Assembly (NCBI RefSeq): GCF_000753865.1
Contig: NZ_JQFW01000031.1
Coordinates: forward strand, 62,001-126,000
From: Alteromonas sp. LOR
GTDB taxonomy: Bacteria > Pseudomonadota > Gammaproteobacteria > Enterobacterales > Alteromonadaceae
DNA length: 64,000 nt
Reading direction: 5' to 3'
Numbering within the stretch: the stretch's first letter is position 1; each line of letters starts with the position of its first letter. The notes below the pieces were generated by a model. The model was not told where the DNA came from and did not search any database. It was given only the letters and a program-made list of their open reading frames with translations. A program made the translations under genes and the position numbers. Of this stretch, positions 46,577 through 55,678 are shown in pieces.

Positions 46577-47108
46577 TACTACATCCAAAAAAACACTAAT
46601 AATTATGGTCGCTGTATTTGTGCTCCCCGTGGTGTTAGCAAAGCTCGCCCTAGAAAACGATTGGTTTAACAAAGCCTCAACGAATAAGGGCGCACTTCTT
46701 GAACCCACTATCAATTTAACGACCTTGCTAGAAGACAGTTCACCCACGTGGCGTCTTTTGTACGTCATGCCCGCGCAGTGCGATTCGCGCTGTGAAAATG
46801 CACTTTTCAGTATTAATCAAGTGTGGCTAGCGCTCGGCAAAGAGTCTGACCGCGCCCAAGCATTAGTGTTGGCTACACCAACGAGTGACGCTAACGCACT
46901 GGCTTCTCTTGTGGATTATCCCAACGTTGCCACACTGTCGGTAGATGATACCGCGCAACTCGCGTCTCAAAGTGTGTACGTGGTAGATACGCTTAATAAC
47001 GCCATGCTTTTTTATCAAATTAGCGACGACAAAGAAGAAGCGGTGATGGAAAGTCGCAATATGTTAGCCGATATCAAAAAACTGCTTAAATTGTCTCGCA
47101 TAGGGTGA
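46569..47108 (+). CDS. Membrane-anchored thioredoxin-like protein with Cx3C motif in the cox cluster
   Basis: A 179-residue protein with one N-terminal helix (LIIMVAVFVLPVVLAKLAL) and a periplasmic domain. WRLLYVMPAQCDSRCENAL places Cys71 and Cys75 in the Cx3C spacing used by SCO copper chaperones, and the rest (ALVLATPTSDANALASL; YVVDTLNNAMLFYQI) fits a thioredoxin fold. The distal His of SCO is not evident. I infer a role in copper or thiol chemistry of oxidase assembly from the motif and the position between SURF1 and ctaA. It has a good AAGGA site and overlaps the SURF1 gene. Confidence 0.7.
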   Translation: MSNTTSKKTLIIMVAVFVLPVVLAKLALENDWFNKASTNKGALLEPTINLTTLLEDSSPTWRLLYVMPAQCDSRCENALFSINQVWLALGKESDRAQALVLATPTSDANALASLVDYPNVATLSVDDTAQLASQSVYVVDTLNNAMLFYQISDDKEEAVMESRNMLADIKKLLKLSRIG

Positions 47109-47113
47109 TAGTT

Positions 47114-48289
47114 ATGAAAAAGCTCACGTTATTCAGTCTCTTTTTAGCCGCAGTCGTCATTATTCTTGGGGCATACACTCGCCTTACCGACGCTGGTTTG
47201 GGCTGTCCAGATTGGCCCGGCTGTTACGGCAACCTAACGGTGCCCCTGAGTGATGATAAAGTGAATGCGGCGAATGCCGCTTACCCAGAAAGGCCGGTAG
47301 AAGCCTTCAAGGCATGGAACGAAATGATACACCGTTATTTTGCCGGCACCTTAGGTTTGTGCATTGCCGCCATTGCGTTTATCGCTTTTAGGCAGCGCAA
47401 GCAAGGCACCCCTTTTAAACTGCCTTTACTGCTGTTGGGGCTTGTTACCTTTCAAGCTGCACTCGGTATGTGGACAGTCACTCTTAATTTGTTGCCAGTG
47501 GTTGTTATGGGCCACTTATTAGGCGGTTTCAGCGTTCTTTCCTGTTTGTTTCTTTTGTATTTACGACTGCGAGAAGCCGACACTAGCACCAACTCAGTTT
47601 CACAAAACTCAGTTTCACAAAACTCAGTTTCACAAGAGCCAGTTTCTAAGGACTCAGCTGGGCCGGTCGCATCGCCTTCAGTGGCCGGTCTTTCACGGAT
47701 GAAAACTTTCGCATTGTTTGGTGTGGGTGTGCTTGTGATTCAAATTGCACTTGGAGGTTGGACATCAGCGAACTACGCCGCGTTGGCGTGCACTGATATG
47801 CCTATTTGTGAAGAAGGCTGGCAAAGTCGACTTGATTTTGCAGGCGCATTTAGTGTTCCAGAAGCAGAGAACTATGAGTTTGGCGCACATGATTACGGTG
47901 AGCGAGCGACGATGCATATAGTGCATCGGGCCGGAGCACTGATTACCTTTTCATATCTACTGGCCTTAGGGCTCACACTCTTTTTCAAACAGGGTGCTTC
48001 TCTGCAGCTAAAGCGCGTTAGCGCGATAATGATTGGCTGCCTGTTTGCGCAAGTTGCTTTAGGGGTTAGCAATGTGGTGTTCGCTTTGCCATTAGCCGTG
48101 GCGGTATTACACAACGCGTTTGCCGCTATATTGCTTTTGTCCCTACTGTGGATAGTTTTTTCACTGATTAAACACACGTCAACTGCACCTACTTATGATT
48201 CGTCAGTGAATGCAGCTCGTCATACAACGTTATCGTCTCACGCTTTACCACAAGCCCTATCTAAGGCCACAGGAGGTCTTCATGGCTAA
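47114..48289 (+). CDS. ctaA: Heme A synthase (COX15/CtaA)
   Basis: A 391-residue membrane enzyme that oxidises heme O to heme A. It has eight helices in two repeats. Each half carries heme-ligating histidines ([39 protein letters not shown]) and a Cys pair ([24 protein letters not shown]). The cytoplasmic linker between halves contains a 15-bp tandem repeat (QNSVS units). ATG 47114 is preferred to an overlapping GTG at 47105. It overlaps ctaB by 8 bp. Confidence 0.93.
   Translation: MKKLTLFSLFLAAVVIILGAYTRLTDAGLGCPDWPGCYGNLTVPLSDDKVNAANAAYPERPVEAFKAWNEMIHRYFAGTLGLCIAAIAFIAFRQRKQGTPFKLPLLLLGLVTFQAALGMWTVTLNLLPVVVMGHLLGGFSVLSCLFLLYLRLREADTSTNSVSQNSVSQNSVSQEPVSKDSAGPVASPSVAGLSRMKTFALFGVGVLVIQIALGGWTSANYAALACTDMPICEEGWQSRLDFAGAFSVPEAENYEFGAHDYGERATMHIVHRAGALITFSYLLALGLTLFFKQGASLQLKRVSAIMIGCLFAQVALGVSNVVFALPLAVAVLHNAFAAILLLSLLWIVFSLIKHTSTAPTYDSSVNAARHTTLSSHALPQALSKATGGLHG
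47591..47650 (+). repeat. 15-bp tandem repeat inside ctaA
   Basis: Three identical 15-bp units (AACTCAGTTTCACAA at 47591, 47606 and 47621) and one degenerate unit encode NSVSQ repeats in the central loop of heme A synthase. The period keeps the reading frame. Confidence 0.9.
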
Positions 48290-49199
48290 ATCAGCCTCTC
48301 TTCAATCTCGAGTCACCCGCCCACACAATGCTGTATCGTGGAAAGATTATTATGAAATGACAAAACCGAATGTGGTGATGTTACTGCTACTTACTGCGCT
48401 AGTGGGAATGTGCTTAGCAACGCCTACGTGGGTAGATGCGCTTACCCTAGTCAGTGGTTTAGCCGGCATTGGAATGCTGTCTGCTTCGGCAGCGGTAATT
48501 AACCATGTCGTCGACCATAAAATAGATAGCGTAATGGCGCGCACCTTTAATCGGCCGGTGGCAAAAGGAAAGGTAAGTATCAACAATGCCCTGTGGTTTG
48601 CCGGTACGTTAGGGGCGGTAGGCTTTGTGGTATTGGCGGTTTTTGTCAACATGTTGACGGCGTGGCTAACCCTCGCCAGTTTAGTGGGTTATGCCTTCGT
48701 GTATACCATGTACTTAAAGCGGGCAACGCCGCAAAATATTGTTATTGGTGGGCTGGCTGGAGCTGCACCACCACTTCTTGGCTGGACCGCAGTAACGGGT
48801 GAAATTCATGCACACGCACTGCTCTTAGTGCTTATTATCTTCACATGGACACCGCCGCACTTTTGGGCGCTAGCTATTCATCGAGAAAAGGACTATGCCA
48901 AAGCAAAAGTGCCTATGCTACCCGTAACCCACGGTGTAGATTTCACTAAAACGTCAGTGTTGCTGTATACCGTTTTACTGGGATTGGTGTGCCTACTGCC
49001 CTACTTAACTGGCATGAGCGATATGATTTATCTTGTTGGTTCTAGTGCATTAAATCTAGGCTTTTTGCTTTACGCGATTAAGTTAAAGTTTGCCGCTGAT
49101 GATCAAACGGCGATGAAAACTTTTAGGTTCTCAATCATTCATCTCATGGTATTGTTTGTGGTATTGCTACTTGACCATTACATACCAGTGAGTTTATGA
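48282..49199 (+). CDS. ctaB: Protoheme IX farnesyltransferase (heme O synthase)
   Basis: A 305-residue UbiA-superfamily membrane enzyme that adds farnesyl to heme B, giving heme O for CtaA. The first Asp-rich motif is in [22 protein letters not shown], in the form NxxxDxxxD; the second is [16 protein letters not shown]. Nine helices are predicted. ATG 48282 follows AGGAGG, within the end of ctaA. It overlaps the SCO gene in an ATGA. The same enzyme is called CyoE in bo3 operons; ctaB fits this cluster. Confidence 0.95.
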   Translation: MAKSASLQSRVTRPHNAVSWKDYYEMTKPNVVMLLLLTALVGMCLATPTWVDALTLVSGLAGIGMLSASAAVINHVVDHKIDSVMARTFNRPVAKGKVSINNALWFAGTLGAVGFVVLAVFVNMLTAWLTLASLVGYAFVYTMYLKRATPQNIVIGGLAGAAPPLLGWTAVTGEIHAHALLLVLIIFTWTPPHFWALAIHREKDYAKAKVPMLPVTHGVDFTKTSVLLYTVLLGLVCLLPYLTGMSDMIYLVGSSALNLGFLLYAIKLKFAADDQTAMKTFRFSIIHLMVLFVVLLLDHYIPVSL

Positions 49200-49843
49200 A
49201 TCAAAAGTTTATTGTTGGTGTTGTTGCATTTGTTGCTCTTATAGGTGGTGTTATTGGTGCGCTTTATATAGCACCGCCTAGTACTGACAATGGTGAAACA
49301 CCGTCTTATTTCCAGGCATATCCGCAACCACGAGCGGTTGCACCCTTTACGCTTTTACATCACACCGGCGAGGCGTTCACTGAGCAATCATTAAAAGAGC
49401 AGTGGAGCTTAGTTTTTGTGGGCTATACCTTTTGCCCCGATATTTGCCCTACGACCATGGCTGAGCTAAACGGAATTTACTCGCAGCTGCAGCAGATAGA
49501 AAGCACCTATCCTGTGCGTGTGGTGTTTGTCTCAATTGACCCTAAAAGAGACTCTTTAGATAGACTTTCTGAGTATGTAGGCTATTTTAATAAAGAGTTC
49601 ATTGCGGTTACAGGTGAGCATAAGTCGTTATTTCCGTTAGTCAGAAACCTTGGCATGATGTACGCCATTTCTGAAAGTACAGATAACCCCAATTACCTCG
49701 TAGACCACAGCGCTTCAATTGTACTTATCGATCCTAAAGGGCGTGCTGTAGGACGGTTTAAACCCACAAGAGAGCCGGGCAAACTATCGATAAGCGATCC
49801 TCAGCAAATTCTGGCTGATATGCCAATTATTATTGCGAAGTAG
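49196..49843 (+). CDS. SCO1/SenC family copper chaperone
   Basis: A 215-residue membrane-anchored thioredoxin-fold protein that delivers copper to CuA of subunit II. It has an N-terminal helix ([19 protein letters not shown]), the copper-binding Cys80 and Cys84 in [16 protein letters not shown], and the third ligand His in YLVDHSAS near residue 171. It starts in the ATGA overlap with ctaB, and is the last recognised assembly gene of the cluster. Confidence 0.93.
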   Translation: MNQKFIVGVVAFVALIGGVIGALYIAPPSTDNGETPSYFQAYPQPRAVAPFTLLHHTGEAFTEQSLKEQWSLVFVGYTFCPDICPTTMAELNGIYSQLQQIESTYPVRVVFVSIDPKRDSLDRLSEYVGYFNKEFIAVTGEHKSLFPLVRNLGMMYAISESTDNPNYLVDHSASIVLIDPKGRAVGRFKPTREPGKLSISDPQQILADMPIIIAK

Positions 49844-49847
49844 TCAT

Positions 49848-50435
49848 ATGGAAATCAATATAAGACCGGGCGTGGCATCTGACGCTCCATTTGCAACACC
49901 GTTAATTTTAAGTGCCGCGGAGTCACTGTTAAACGCTATTTTTGGACATGCTAAAAACAAAACGGCGTTGGGTTATTTAGCCCATGCATGGCAACTCGGT
50001 GGCGGGCAGTACGGATTTGAAAACCATTGGGTGGCAGAAAAAGGCAATCAAATTTTAGGCTTAGTCACGGCGTGGCATAGTAAGCTTGGCACTGCATTTG
50101 ATAGAGCTACCCTAGACAGTATAACGTCGTACTTTACCCTAGATGAAGCGATTACCGTTGTAATGCGAAATCAAACAGTGGCAGTGAATCTAACCCCTCC
50201 TAGCAATACCGAATTAATGATTGGTCACTTGGCTGTGTCAGATGGCGGCAAGCGCCAAGGTATTGGCCGTTCATTAGTTAACGCTATGCAAGCAAAAGCA
50301 ACTGAACTACAAAAACGTCACATTGTGTTAGACGTAGAAGTATCGAATATCGCTGCTATCCGGTTTTATCAATCTTTAGGCTTTAGTGAAGAAGCGATTA
50401 ACAAAGGGTTCATTCGGTTTTATCGAAGCGTATAA
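49848..50435 (+). CDS. GNAT family N-acetyltransferase
   Basis: A 195-residue acetyltransferase with the acetyl-CoA motif in IGHLAVSDGGKRQGIGRSLVNAM and motif B in VLDVEVSNIAAIRFYQSLGF. The substrate is unknown. The ATG at 49848 comes 4 bp after the SCO stop, so it is probably the distal gene of the cox transcript; I see no functional link. A hairpin terminator follows. Confidence 0.85.
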   Translation: MEINIRPGVASDAPFATPLILSAAESLLNAIFGHAKNKTALGYLAHAWQLGGGQYGFENHWVAEKGNQILGLVTAWHSKLGTAFDRATLDSITSYFTLDEAITVVMRNQTVAVNLTPPSNTELMIGHLAVSDGGKRQGIGRSLVNAMQAKATELQKRHIVLDVEVSNIAAIRFYQSLGFSEEAINKGFIRFYRSV

Positions 50436-50480
50436 CACGCGCTTTTATAAGCGAGATATTAATTACACTAGTTGATGCAA

Positions 50481-50510
50481 AGAGAGCCTTTTTAAAGGCT
50501 CTCACTGTTT
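50481..50510 (+). terminator. Terminator after the cox operon
   Basis: GAGAGCC (50482-50488) pairs with GGCTCTC (50497-50503), extended by A/T pairs into an almost perfect 22-bp palindrome, with a loose T-stretch after it. It lies between the acetyltransferase and the convergent deacetylase gene, so it may serve both. Confidence 0.65.
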
Positions 50511-50551
50511 TAAGCAATTGCAATCCAGTGCGCTTTTTATCAGTGTGCTTA

Positions 50552-51775
50552 TTAATCAGGGTAGCGGCCATTATCATCTGCCAAGAAAAACGGCATAGAA
50601 TACCAATAGAAACGACCTGCCATGCTTTTCGACGGTGCGGTGCAGTTTACTCTTGAGCGGCCAACGGGCAGCGTGCTCTCTATGGCAAAGCTTACCTTTT
50701 CTCCATCCACATGCGTTTTTATATTCTTACCAGAGTAGAAGCAGTTCACTTGGTTTAGGCTAACATCTTCTTCATCTACGGTGAGTGTTATCGTGTCAGA
50801 TAGGGTATTGCTGCGCACTCGTGGCTCAGCATGGGTAGTGTGTACCACCGGCATAGCAAGACTGTTTAACTTGGTTTTTAAGGTTTTGAGGTTAGCGTAA
50901 GGGCCCGCAGCTGGGAAGCGAGGTAAGGCAAGAAGATTACTGGTTTCACCTACGGCACCAGAGTGTTGGCCAAAGCCCACATAGCCGTTTTCTTCAAGCT
51001 TTGCTGCCAGCGCTAAATTATATTCTCCAAATGGATAGGCAAGGTATTTAAGGCTGACCCCCAGCTCACTGTCTATTTTCTTTTCTGCAGCTTCAACATT
51101 CTCAAACACACGCTCAAGCCAGTTCTCATCGGTAAACTCATAATTAAGCATGTGCAGGTGATCTAGGGTGTGATTTGCAAAAATAACGCCTTCATCCTGC
51201 ATCCTCTTAACTTCTTCCCAAGTAAGCTGTTGCGGTGCTACGCCAATTTCATTTGGATTAATAAATACCGTGTAGGAGAAGCCTAATTTCTTCAGAATTG
51301 GGTGAGCATTTTCTAAAATATTGGCATAACCATCGTCAAAGGTAATAGCCACAGCATCTTTTGGCAGTGGCTTACCTTCTACAATGGCATTAACAATGTC
51401 GGTAAGGGGCAACACCGTGTGATTGTTGGCTATGTACTCCATGTGCGACGTGAAAGTATCCGGTGTCACACTGGTGCTCGAGGGCGTTTGTGTGGAAACA
51501 TGATGATAGAGCAATATGGCCGCATTGGTCATTTGAGTTGACGAGGCTGCTTTCTCAGGCGTTTTGTCTTTTATGAAGCTGCCCTTTGAGAAACTGTCTT
51601 TTATAGCGCTAGTGCTTTGCTCTGTCTTAGTTTCAGATGCTGTAGAGTCAGTGGGTAAATGGGCAGATGCAAAGACGCAGTGAAATGACAGCAGCGTGAA
51701 AAGTGCAATGCAGGCACGCAGACCACCGAGTGCTGTGAATGAGGATTTACGCTCTCTGTTCAGCGTTATTAGCAT
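50552..51775 (-). CDS. Secreted polysaccharide deacetylase family protein (NodB domain)
   Basis: A 407-residue protein with a signal peptide (LRACIALFTLLSFHCVFASA), a Ser/Thr/Lys-rich linker to about residue 80, and a NodB carbohydrate esterase 4 domain: ILLYHHVS, AITFDDGYANIL (catalytic Asp and metal Asp), FANHTLDHLHM (HxxxH) and LAYPFGEY. About 110 C-terminal residues form a separate beta domain with two Cys. It probably removes acetyl groups from a cell-surface or environmental glycan. ATG 51775 has AAGGAG. Confidence 0.85.
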   Translation of the reverse strand: MLITLNRERKSSFTALGGLRACIALFTLLSFHCVFASAHLPTDSTASETKTEQSTSAIKDSFSKGSFIKDKTPEKAASSTQMTNAAILLYHHVSTQTPSSTSVTPDTFTSHMEYIANNHTVLPLTDIVNAIVEGKPLPKDAVAITFDDGYANILENAHPILKKLGFSYTVFINPNEIGVAPQQLTWEEVKRMQDEGVIFANHTLDHLHMLNYEFTDENWLERVFENVEAAEKKIDSELGVSLKYLAYPFGEYNLALAAKLEENGYVGFGQHSGAVGETSNLLALPRFPAAGPYANLKTLKTKLNSLAMPVVHTTHAEPRVRSNTLSDTITLTVDEEDVSLNQVNCFYSGKNIKTHVDGEKVSFAIESTLPVGRSRVNCTAPSKSMAGRFYWYSMPFFLADDNGRYPD

Positions 51776-51826
51776 GGTACACTTCTCCTTATTGAACCTA
51801 ATTTCAGTCTATGTTTGAGAGCCTTG

Positions 51827-53188
51827 ATGTCAATTGCCACCAAACAGCCAAAACCGTTATGGTTTGATCATACACGTTTGCTTGCGCTTGCGCTGCCCAT
51901 GATCTTGGCCAATATTACCACACCGCTTCTTGGTTTAGTCGATACCGCGGTACTCGGTCATATGCAAATACCTGCAATGCTAGCAGGGGCATCTATCGGT
52001 GCACTTATTCTTACTCAAATTTACTGGGTTTGTGGCTTTTTACGTATGTCTTCCACAGGCTTAAGTGCACAAGCGAAAGGAAGCGAAGCCCCTAAAGTGG
52101 AGTCTGCCAAAGTACTGTGGCAGACCATTGCTTTTTCTTGCATCCTCGGTCTTATTATTTTGCTACTACAGCAGCCCATACTGCATGCTGGCTTAGCGTT
52201 AACTCAGCCAAATGACAGCGTGGCTAGCTACCTAAATGCGTATTTTAGTACTCGGGTTTGGGGCGCTCCTGCAGCCATGCTTAATTTAGTGTTAATAGGC
52301 TGGCTGGTGGGGCAGCAAAAAACCAAGCAGGTAATGATTATTCAAATAATCGGTAATTTGCTTAATGCTGGATTAGATATCGCTTTTGTTTACGGGCTTG
52401 GCTTTTCTGTGGCCGGTGTCGCCCTTGCAAGTGTCATTGCTGAGTACAGCATGATGGCGATGGCACTTTATCTTGCCCTTAATCAAGTGAAGGGCGTGCA
52501 TATCGCGCGAGCGTGGTTCAACCGCGCGGCGCGCAGAGTGTTAATGAAGCTCAATGGGGATATGTTAATTCGCAATTTGGCATTACAAGGCTGCTTAGCA
52601 TTTTTAACTATTCAAGGGGCGCGGTATGGCGAAACATCAGCCGCCGTTAACGCTATTTTAATGCAGTTCTTCGTACTGATTGCGTTAGGGCTAGATGGCA
52701 TCGCCTACGGTGTTGAAGCTCTTATCGGCGAGGCAAAAGGGGCGAAAGACGCTGATGAAATTAAGCGAAGAACCTATCAAGGGCTATTTTGGTCTTCCTT
52801 GTTTGCCATTGCCTATAGCGTGGTTTTCTATGCTTTTGGCGACGGGATTATCCGTTTGCTGACGGAACATATCGACATCGTTGACGCTGCGCTACCCTAC
52901 CTCCCTCTAATGGTGCTACTGCCCATATTGGCTCACTGGTGCTTTTTATTTGACGGCGTATTTGTGGGGCTAACAAGAGCATCGTCCATGCGCAATACTA
53001 TGGTCATTAGTGCACTTGGCGTGTATTTTCCAATATGGTTTTTTACTCAGCAAGCGGGCAATACAAGTTTGTGGTACGCACTTATTGCCTTTCTGTTTGC
53101 AAGAGGCATAACGTTAGGGGCAAGCTTTTATCGATTAGCAGCTAACGACACATTGTGTGAAAGTAATTTACGCCCTAACAACAAATGA
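51827..53188 (+). CDS. MATE-family efflux transporter, DinF-like
   Basis: A 453-residue membrane protein of the MATE/MOP superfamily with twelve helices. The N-terminus LLALALPMILANITTPLLGLVDTAVLGHM and YWVCGFLRMSSTGLSAQAKG are typical of the DinF branch. It probably exports cationic drugs or oxidant-related compounds with H+ or Na+. ATG 51827 has GAGAG upstream; a TTG four codons earlier is not needed. Despite the DinF likeness it is 11 kb from lexA, and no SOS box is seen before it. Confidence 0.87.
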   Translation: MSIATKQPKPLWFDHTRLLALALPMILANITTPLLGLVDTAVLGHMQIPAMLAGASIGALILTQIYWVCGFLRMSSTGLSAQAKGSEAPKVESAKVLWQTIAFSCILGLIILLLQQPILHAGLALTQPNDSVASYLNAYFSTRVWGAPAAMLNLVLIGWLVGQQKTKQVMIIQIIGNLLNAGLDIAFVYGLGFSVAGVALASVIAEYSMMAMALYLALNQVKGVHIARAWFNRAARRVLMKLNGDMLIRNLALQGCLAFLTIQGARYGETSAAVNAILMQFFVLIALGLDGIAYGVEALIGEAKGAKDADEIKRRTYQGLFWSSLFAIAYSVVFYAFGDGIIRLLTEHIDIVDAALPYLPLMVLLPILAHWCFLFDGVFVGLTRASSMRNTMVISALGVYFPIWFFTQQAGNTSLWYALIAFLFARGITLGASFYRLAANDTLCESNLRPNNK

Positions 53189-53235
53189 GATGTGCGCAGT
53201 AAGCGCATGCTCACTGCGCCTAAGTCATTAGCGCG

Positions 53236-53619
53236 CTACTTTTTAATGATATGGGTGGCGCAAAGTTTGTTACCCGTCGGATCACGCAAGTAAGCAAGAT
53301 ATAGCTGGCGGTCGTCATTACCACGTATGCCCGGTGGGTCTTCACACACCACGCCACCGTTTTCGCTACCTACCTTAAACCATTCATCAACTAATTCTGG
53401 CGAGCTCGCTGCTAAGCCTATTGTAGAGCCGTTGCCGTGAGTCGCTTCTTCGCCATTAATGGGCTTTGTCAGTGCTAATATCCCTTTTGGCGTGAAATAG
53501 AATAAGCGACCGTGCTCATCATAAACGCCGGCGTCATAACCAAAAACGGCTAACGTGGCATCGTAAAACTTTTTAGATGCGTCTAGGTCGTTTGCACCTA
53601 TCATTAAATGGCTAAACAT
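53236..53619 (-). CDS. VOC family (glyoxalase-like) protein
   Basis: A 127-residue vicinal-oxygen-chelate domain protein (MFSHLMIGANDLDASKKFYDATLAVFGY ... YLAYLRDPTGNKLCATH), with the first and last strands of the usual beta-alpha-beta repeats. It may be a lyase or a binding protein; the substrate is unknown. ATG 53619 has AAGGA. It stands alone on the minus strand, convergent with the MATE gene. Confidence 0.85.
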   Translation of the reverse strand: MFSHLMIGANDLDASKKFYDATLAVFGYDAGVYDEHGRLFYFTPKGILALTKPINGEEATHGNGSTIGLAASSPELVDEWFKVGSENGGVVCEDPPGIRGNDDRQLYLAYLRDPTGNKLCATHIIKK

Positions 53620-53658
53620 GGTGTATCCTTTTTTATTATCAAAAATTAAGCGATGAGC

Positions 53659-53747
53659 AGCTAAGCTATCTGAAAGCCGTTTATCGAAATAAATTTATCG
53701 AAACTAAGCTATCAGAAACCAAGCTATCAGAAACTAATCTATCAAAG
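53659..53747. repeat. Imperfect 15-bp tandem repeats upstream of the VOC gene
   Basis: Three units at 53703, 53718 and 53733 share a CTATCA core (ACTAAGCTATCAGAA and variants); a more degraded copy lies near 53660. This is non-coding. Confidence 0.65.
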
Positions 53748-53811
53748 CTAAGGCTGTTAAAACTAAAAGCCCCCAATAACAGGGTTATTACAGTATTATT
53801 CTAGAGCACGT

Positions 53812-54507
53812 CTATACATCAACGGCAAAGTCGACGGCTGCCTCAGCGTGTATTGCAGTTGTATCGTAAAGGCGAATTGCTGTGTGATTTTGTTGTACTA
53901 GCAATGCAATTTCAGTGCAGCCAAGAATTACGCCCTCTGCGCCTTCAGACGCAAGTCCGTCGATAATGTTAATATACGCTTTACGAGATTCAGTGCAAAT
54001 CACGCCCTTGCATAATTGTGCATAAATGACGTTGTGAATAATGTCTCGCTCATGTGGCGGTGGAACAACCACATCAATACCAAAATTCGTTCTTAAGCGT
54101 TCGGTATAAAAAGTCTGTTCCATGGTGAATTTTGTGCCAAGCAAACCTACCTTTTTCACGCTATCGTTAACGAGCACTTCGCCAGTTGCGTCTACAATAT
54201 GTAATAAAGGAATGGATAGGTTGCTTGCCACTTCATCAGCGACTTTGTGCATTGTATTGGTACAAATGACAATGGCGTCTGCGCCAGCAGTAGTTAGCGC
54301 CTTAGCTTCAGCGTGCAGCAATGTCGCCATTTCAGGCCATGCCTGAGCGCGTTGCAAACGCTCTATCTCAGCAAAGTCTACACTGCTAAGCAGAATTTTA
54401 GCACTGTGAAAGCCGCCTAGTTTTTCGTTTACAGCGCGGTTTATCATCTGATAATAGCTCACTGTCGATTCCCAGCTCATGCCGCCAATAAGGCCTAACT
54501 TTTTCAT
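53812..54507 (-). CDS. Aspartate/glutamate racemase family protein
   Basis: A 231-residue PLP-independent racemase-family enzyme. The N-terminus KLGLIGGMSWESTVSYY and the two catalytic cysteines, in VICTNTMHKVAD and VILGCTEIALLV, mark the aspartate-racemase/YgeA group. It probably interconverts an amino acid's D and L forms; which one is uncertain. ATG 54507 has no clear ribosome site. Confidence 0.87.
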   Translation of the reverse strand: MKKLGLIGGMSWESTVSYYQMINRAVNEKLGGFHSAKILLSSVDFAEIERLQRAQAWPEMATLLHAEAKALTTAGADAIVICTNTMHKVADEVASNLSIPLLHIVDATGEVLVNDSVKKVGLLGTKFTMEQTFYTERLRTNFGIDVVVPPPHERDIIHNVIYAQLCKGVICTESRKAYINIIDGLASEGAEGVILGCTEIALLVQQNHTAIRLYDTTAIHAEAAVDFAVDV

Positions 54508-54684
54508 TGTTTAATATTTAAATGTGAACGGGTAGTTATTAAGTACATTGCAACGTACTGCAAAGCAATGCAAGTGCCAAGAATGCAAGCGCGAAGCCCC
54601 TATGATAAGGAAAGTAAGAGAGAAGAGGTAGACAAAGGAAATGAGAAAGATGAGGGGAAGTTCGATACTTAAGTCTGCAAAGCC

Positions 54685-54918
54685 CTAACCCTCAGGTGGC
54701 CGTTTTGCATTTTTTAAAGAAGCAAAGCGCTGCAAAAAAATGCCCATATAACCCCACATAGAATAAGCAAAGCCACATAGCAATACCACTAGAGAAACAT
54801 AGTGAAGGACAATATGGATATCACTGATGGAAAAAAGAAGCACAACGCCAGCAACGAAAATAGCGAGACCTATTTTAAATCGCTGCCAGCTTGTGTGAAT
54901 ATCTGGTGTGGGTATCAA
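54685..54918 (-). CDS. Small inner-membrane protein downstream of nfuA
   Basis: A 77-residue protein with two hydrophobic helices (IGLAIFVAGVVLLFSIS and VSLVVLLCGFAYSMWGYMGIFL) and a basic tail. No family is recognised. The only plausible start is TTG 54918, with AGGTG seven bases upstream. It begins 20 bp after the nfuA stop, so it is probably co-transcribed from the IscR-controlled promoter. Confidence 0.6.
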   Translation of the reverse strand: MIPTPDIHTSWQRFKIGLAIFVAGVVLLFSISDIHIVLHYVSLVVLLCGFAYSMWGYMGIFLQRFASLKNAKRPPEG

Positions 54919-54938
54919 GTGTTACACCTGCGCCAGAT

Positions 54939-55517
54939 TTAGTAGTAAGAGTGCTCGCCAGCTTCGTGCTCTGTGGCATCGCGTACGCCATTTAACTCAC
55001 CAGCGAATTGTTCAAGCATTTGCTTTTCAATGCCGTCTTTCAACGTAACATCTACCATTGAGCAACCGTTGCATCCACCGCCAAATTGAAGAATAGCGAA
55101 GCCATCATCAGTAATTTCTGTCAGTACAACCTGTCCGCCGTGATTGGCTAACTGAGGATTGATTTCTGACTCAATCATGTAATTAATACGCTCAACAAGA
55201 GGCGCGTCATCGGCCACTTTTCTCGCCTTGGCGTTAGGTGCCTTCAACGTAAGCTGTGAGCCCATTTGATCGGTTACATAATCAATTTCAGCTTCTTCAA
55301 GATACGGCGCACTGTCTTCGTCAACAACGGCGTCAAAACCATTAAACTCTAGCTTAGTGTCAGTGTCCTCTACGGCATCTGGCGGGCAATAAGACACGCC
55401 ACATTCAGCCGACGAGGTGCCTGGGTTTACGACGAATACACGAATATTCGTGCCAGACTCTTGTTTACTCAGCAGTTTTGCGAAGTGAGACTGGGCTTCT
55501 TCTGATATAGTTATCAT
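54939..55517 (-). CDS. nfuA: Fe-S biogenesis protein NfuA
   Basis: A 192-residue carrier of [4Fe-4S] clusters, nearly colinear with E. coli NfuA (191). The N-terminal degenerate A-type domain ([29 protein letters not shown]) is followed by the Nfu domain with cluster ligands Cys149 and Cys152 ([15 protein letters not shown]), ending [14 protein letters not shown] 55517 has AGGA; a TTG two codons upstream is rejected. An almost perfect IscR type-1 site lies 56-80 bases upstream. Confidence 0.97.
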   Translation of the reverse strand: MITISEEAQSHFAKLLSKQESGTNIRVFVVNPGTSSAECGVSYCPPDAVEDTDTKLEFNGFDAVVDEDSAPYLEEAEIDYVTDQMGSQLTLKAPNAKARKVADDAPLVERINYMIESEINPQLANHGGQVVLTEITDDGFAILQFGGGCNGCSMVDVTLKDGIEKQMLEQFAGELNGVRDATEHEAGEHSYY

Positions 55518-55549
55518 CGGCAAGTCCTATAGTATTCAAAAAGTGTTCA

Positions 55550-55574
55550 AAATTTGGTGCATTGTACCAAATTT
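55550..55574 (-). promoter_or_regulatory. Perfect palindrome over the probable nfuA -10 region
   Basis: AAATTTGGT-N7-ACCAAATTT is a perfect 9-bp dyad 33 bp before the nfuA start. On the minus strand it contains TGG-TACAAT, an extended -10 (at 55561-55569). It may be an operator for a second regulator, or simply promoter sequence with a hairpin. Confidence 0.5.
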
Positions 55575-55597
55575 ACCTGACTAAAACAGTCAAGTAT
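55573..55597 (-). promoter_or_regulatory. IscR type-1 binding site upstream of nfuA
   Basis: The 25-base site (core CTGACT-AAAAC-AGTCAAG) agrees with the established IscR type-1 consensus at 24 of 25 positions by my comparison; only the first base differs. It lies just upstream of the extended -10 on the minus strand, where holo-IscR would block polymerase. E. coli nfuA (yhgI) is also an IscR target. Confidence 0.85.
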
Positions 55598-55678
55598 TAA
55601 TTAAAAATTTAGAACATGTTGATATTTAAAACCTTACTTTCAACATGCCATTATGAAACAACAAGACGGGGAAGCGCT

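Noticed and set aside
51781-51826. SOS control of the DinF-like MATE gene
   Set aside because: No CTGT-N8-ACAG motif is present before the gene.
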